16,053 bases of DNA from Dehalococcoidales bacterium (GTDB lineage: Bacteria; Chloroflexota; Dehalococcoidia; Dehalococcoidales; UBA3254). Position 1 is the stretch's first letter, and the number at the start of each line of letters is the position of its first letter. Both the position numbers and the translations under genes were made by a program. The stretch lies in the NCBI GenBank assembly GCA_028718465.1, contig JAQULX010000017.1, positions 1-16,053 on the forward strand, in the 5' to 3' direction. The notes under the pieces are model-generated. The model made no database searches. It worked only from the letters and a program-made list of their open reading frames with translations, and was not told where the DNA came from. This document shows, piece after piece, positions 15,734 through 16,053 of the stretch.

Positions 15734-16053
15734 ATGGATTTTTCTTTGACTGAAATGCAGAAAATGCTGCGTACCTCATCCCGGGACTTTTTAAAGGAAT
15801 GCGTGCCCGGAAAGCTGGTCCGGGAGATGGAGAAAGACGATCAGGGATTTACTCCCGAGTTGTGGAGTAAGATGGCAGAAATGGGCTGGATGGGCCTGGT
15901 CGTCCCGGAACAGTATGGCGGGGCTGGAGGAAGCTTCTCTGACCTGATTGTGGTACTGGAGGAGATGGGGCGGGTCTGCTTGCCCGGGCCTTTTTTCTCG
16001 ACAGTGATACTGGGAGGACTGGCCGTCCTGGAAGCGGGGACTGAAGAACAAAA
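15734..16053 (+). CDS. Acyl-CoA dehydrogenase, second gene (partial)
   Basis: An open frame from ATG 15734 runs off the window end after 106 codons without a stop. It begins MDFSLTEMQKMLRTSSRDFL and contains MAEMGWMGLVVPEQYGGAGG (48-67), then DLIVVLEEMGR, which is the N-terminal helical domain of acyl-CoA dehydrogenases. A GGGGGGAG Shine-Dalgarno sequence (about 15718-15725) lies 8 nt upstream. It follows the first dehydrogenase by 30 bp in the same direction, consistent with a two-gene unit and a heteromeric enzyme. Flavin and catalytic regions are outside the window. Confidence 0.88.
   Translation, partial: MDFSLTEMQKMLRTSSRDFLKECVPGKLVREMEKDDQGFTPELWSKMAEMGWMGLVVPEQYGGAGGSFSDLIVVLEEMGRVCLPGPFFSTVILGGLAVLEAGTEEQ

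Overview
The window is a bacterial chromosome segment carrying a nearly complete branched-chain amino acid (BCAA) biosynthesis operon on the + strand. An AT-rich insertion element lies upstream and the start of an acyl-CoA dehydrogenase cluster lies downstream. The gene order ilvD-ilvB-ilvN-ilvC-leuA-leuC-leuD-leuB-cimA, with an [4Fe-4S]-type IlvD, a class I KARI, a short LeuC/LeuD pair and a citramalate synthase, resembles the arrangement I associate with Dehalococcoides and other Dehalococcoidia (Chloroflexota). The paired acyl-CoA dehydrogenases would suit a non-dehalogenating member of that class or a related anaerobe. The taxonomic call is inference from gene content and order only.

Region 1-1881. 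Positions 1-127 hold an imperfect inverted repeat and a 20-bp direct repeat, with no gene recognised. Positions 128-1881 form an insertion-sequence-like unit bounded by imperfect inverted repeats. On the - strand it encodes a membrane-anchored passenger protein of unknown function, followed by a DDE transposase. A sigma70-like promoter overlaps the inverted repeat at the 1881 end.

Region 1882-2325. This is the control region of the ilv-leu operon. It has a sigma70-like promoter starting 15 bp from the end of the element. Next comes a 29-codon leader ORF, too short for usual gene calls, with the consecutive codons Leu-Val-Leu-Val-Leu-Ile. Mutually exclusive RNA pairings follow, ending in a strong intrinsic terminator. 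Together these fit a ribosome-mediated transcription attenuator responding to BCAA-tRNA charging. A possible second promoter and a weaker terminator-like hairpin lie between it and ilvD.

Region 2326-14387. IlvB/IlvN make acetolactate and acetohydroxybutyrate, IlvC reduces and isomerises them, and IlvD dehydrates the diols to 2-oxo acids. LeuA, LeuC/LeuD and LeuB extend 2-oxoisovalerate to 2-oxoisocaproate. CimA makes citramalate from pyruvate and acetyl-CoA; LeuCD and LeuB can turn this into 2-oxobutyrate, giving isoleucine without threonine deaminase. No aminotransferase is in the window. Two unexpected genes are embedded with overlapping start/stop codons: a short MgtC/SapB-family membrane protein after leuA and a DsrE-family protein between leuC and leuD. 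A 45-codon ORF exactly fills the gap before leuC. Strong hairpins lie in the ilvD-ilvB and ilvC-leuA gaps. The KARI lacks the usual NADPH-phosphate residues in its cofactor loop and has an Asp instead, suggesting NADH use.

Region 14388-16053. After a hairpin and an AT-rich palindrome come two tandem acyl-CoA dehydrogenase genes, the second cut by the window end. The first lacks the usual C-terminal catalytic Glu but has a candidate Glu at the alternative position; the pair may form a heteromeric enzyme.
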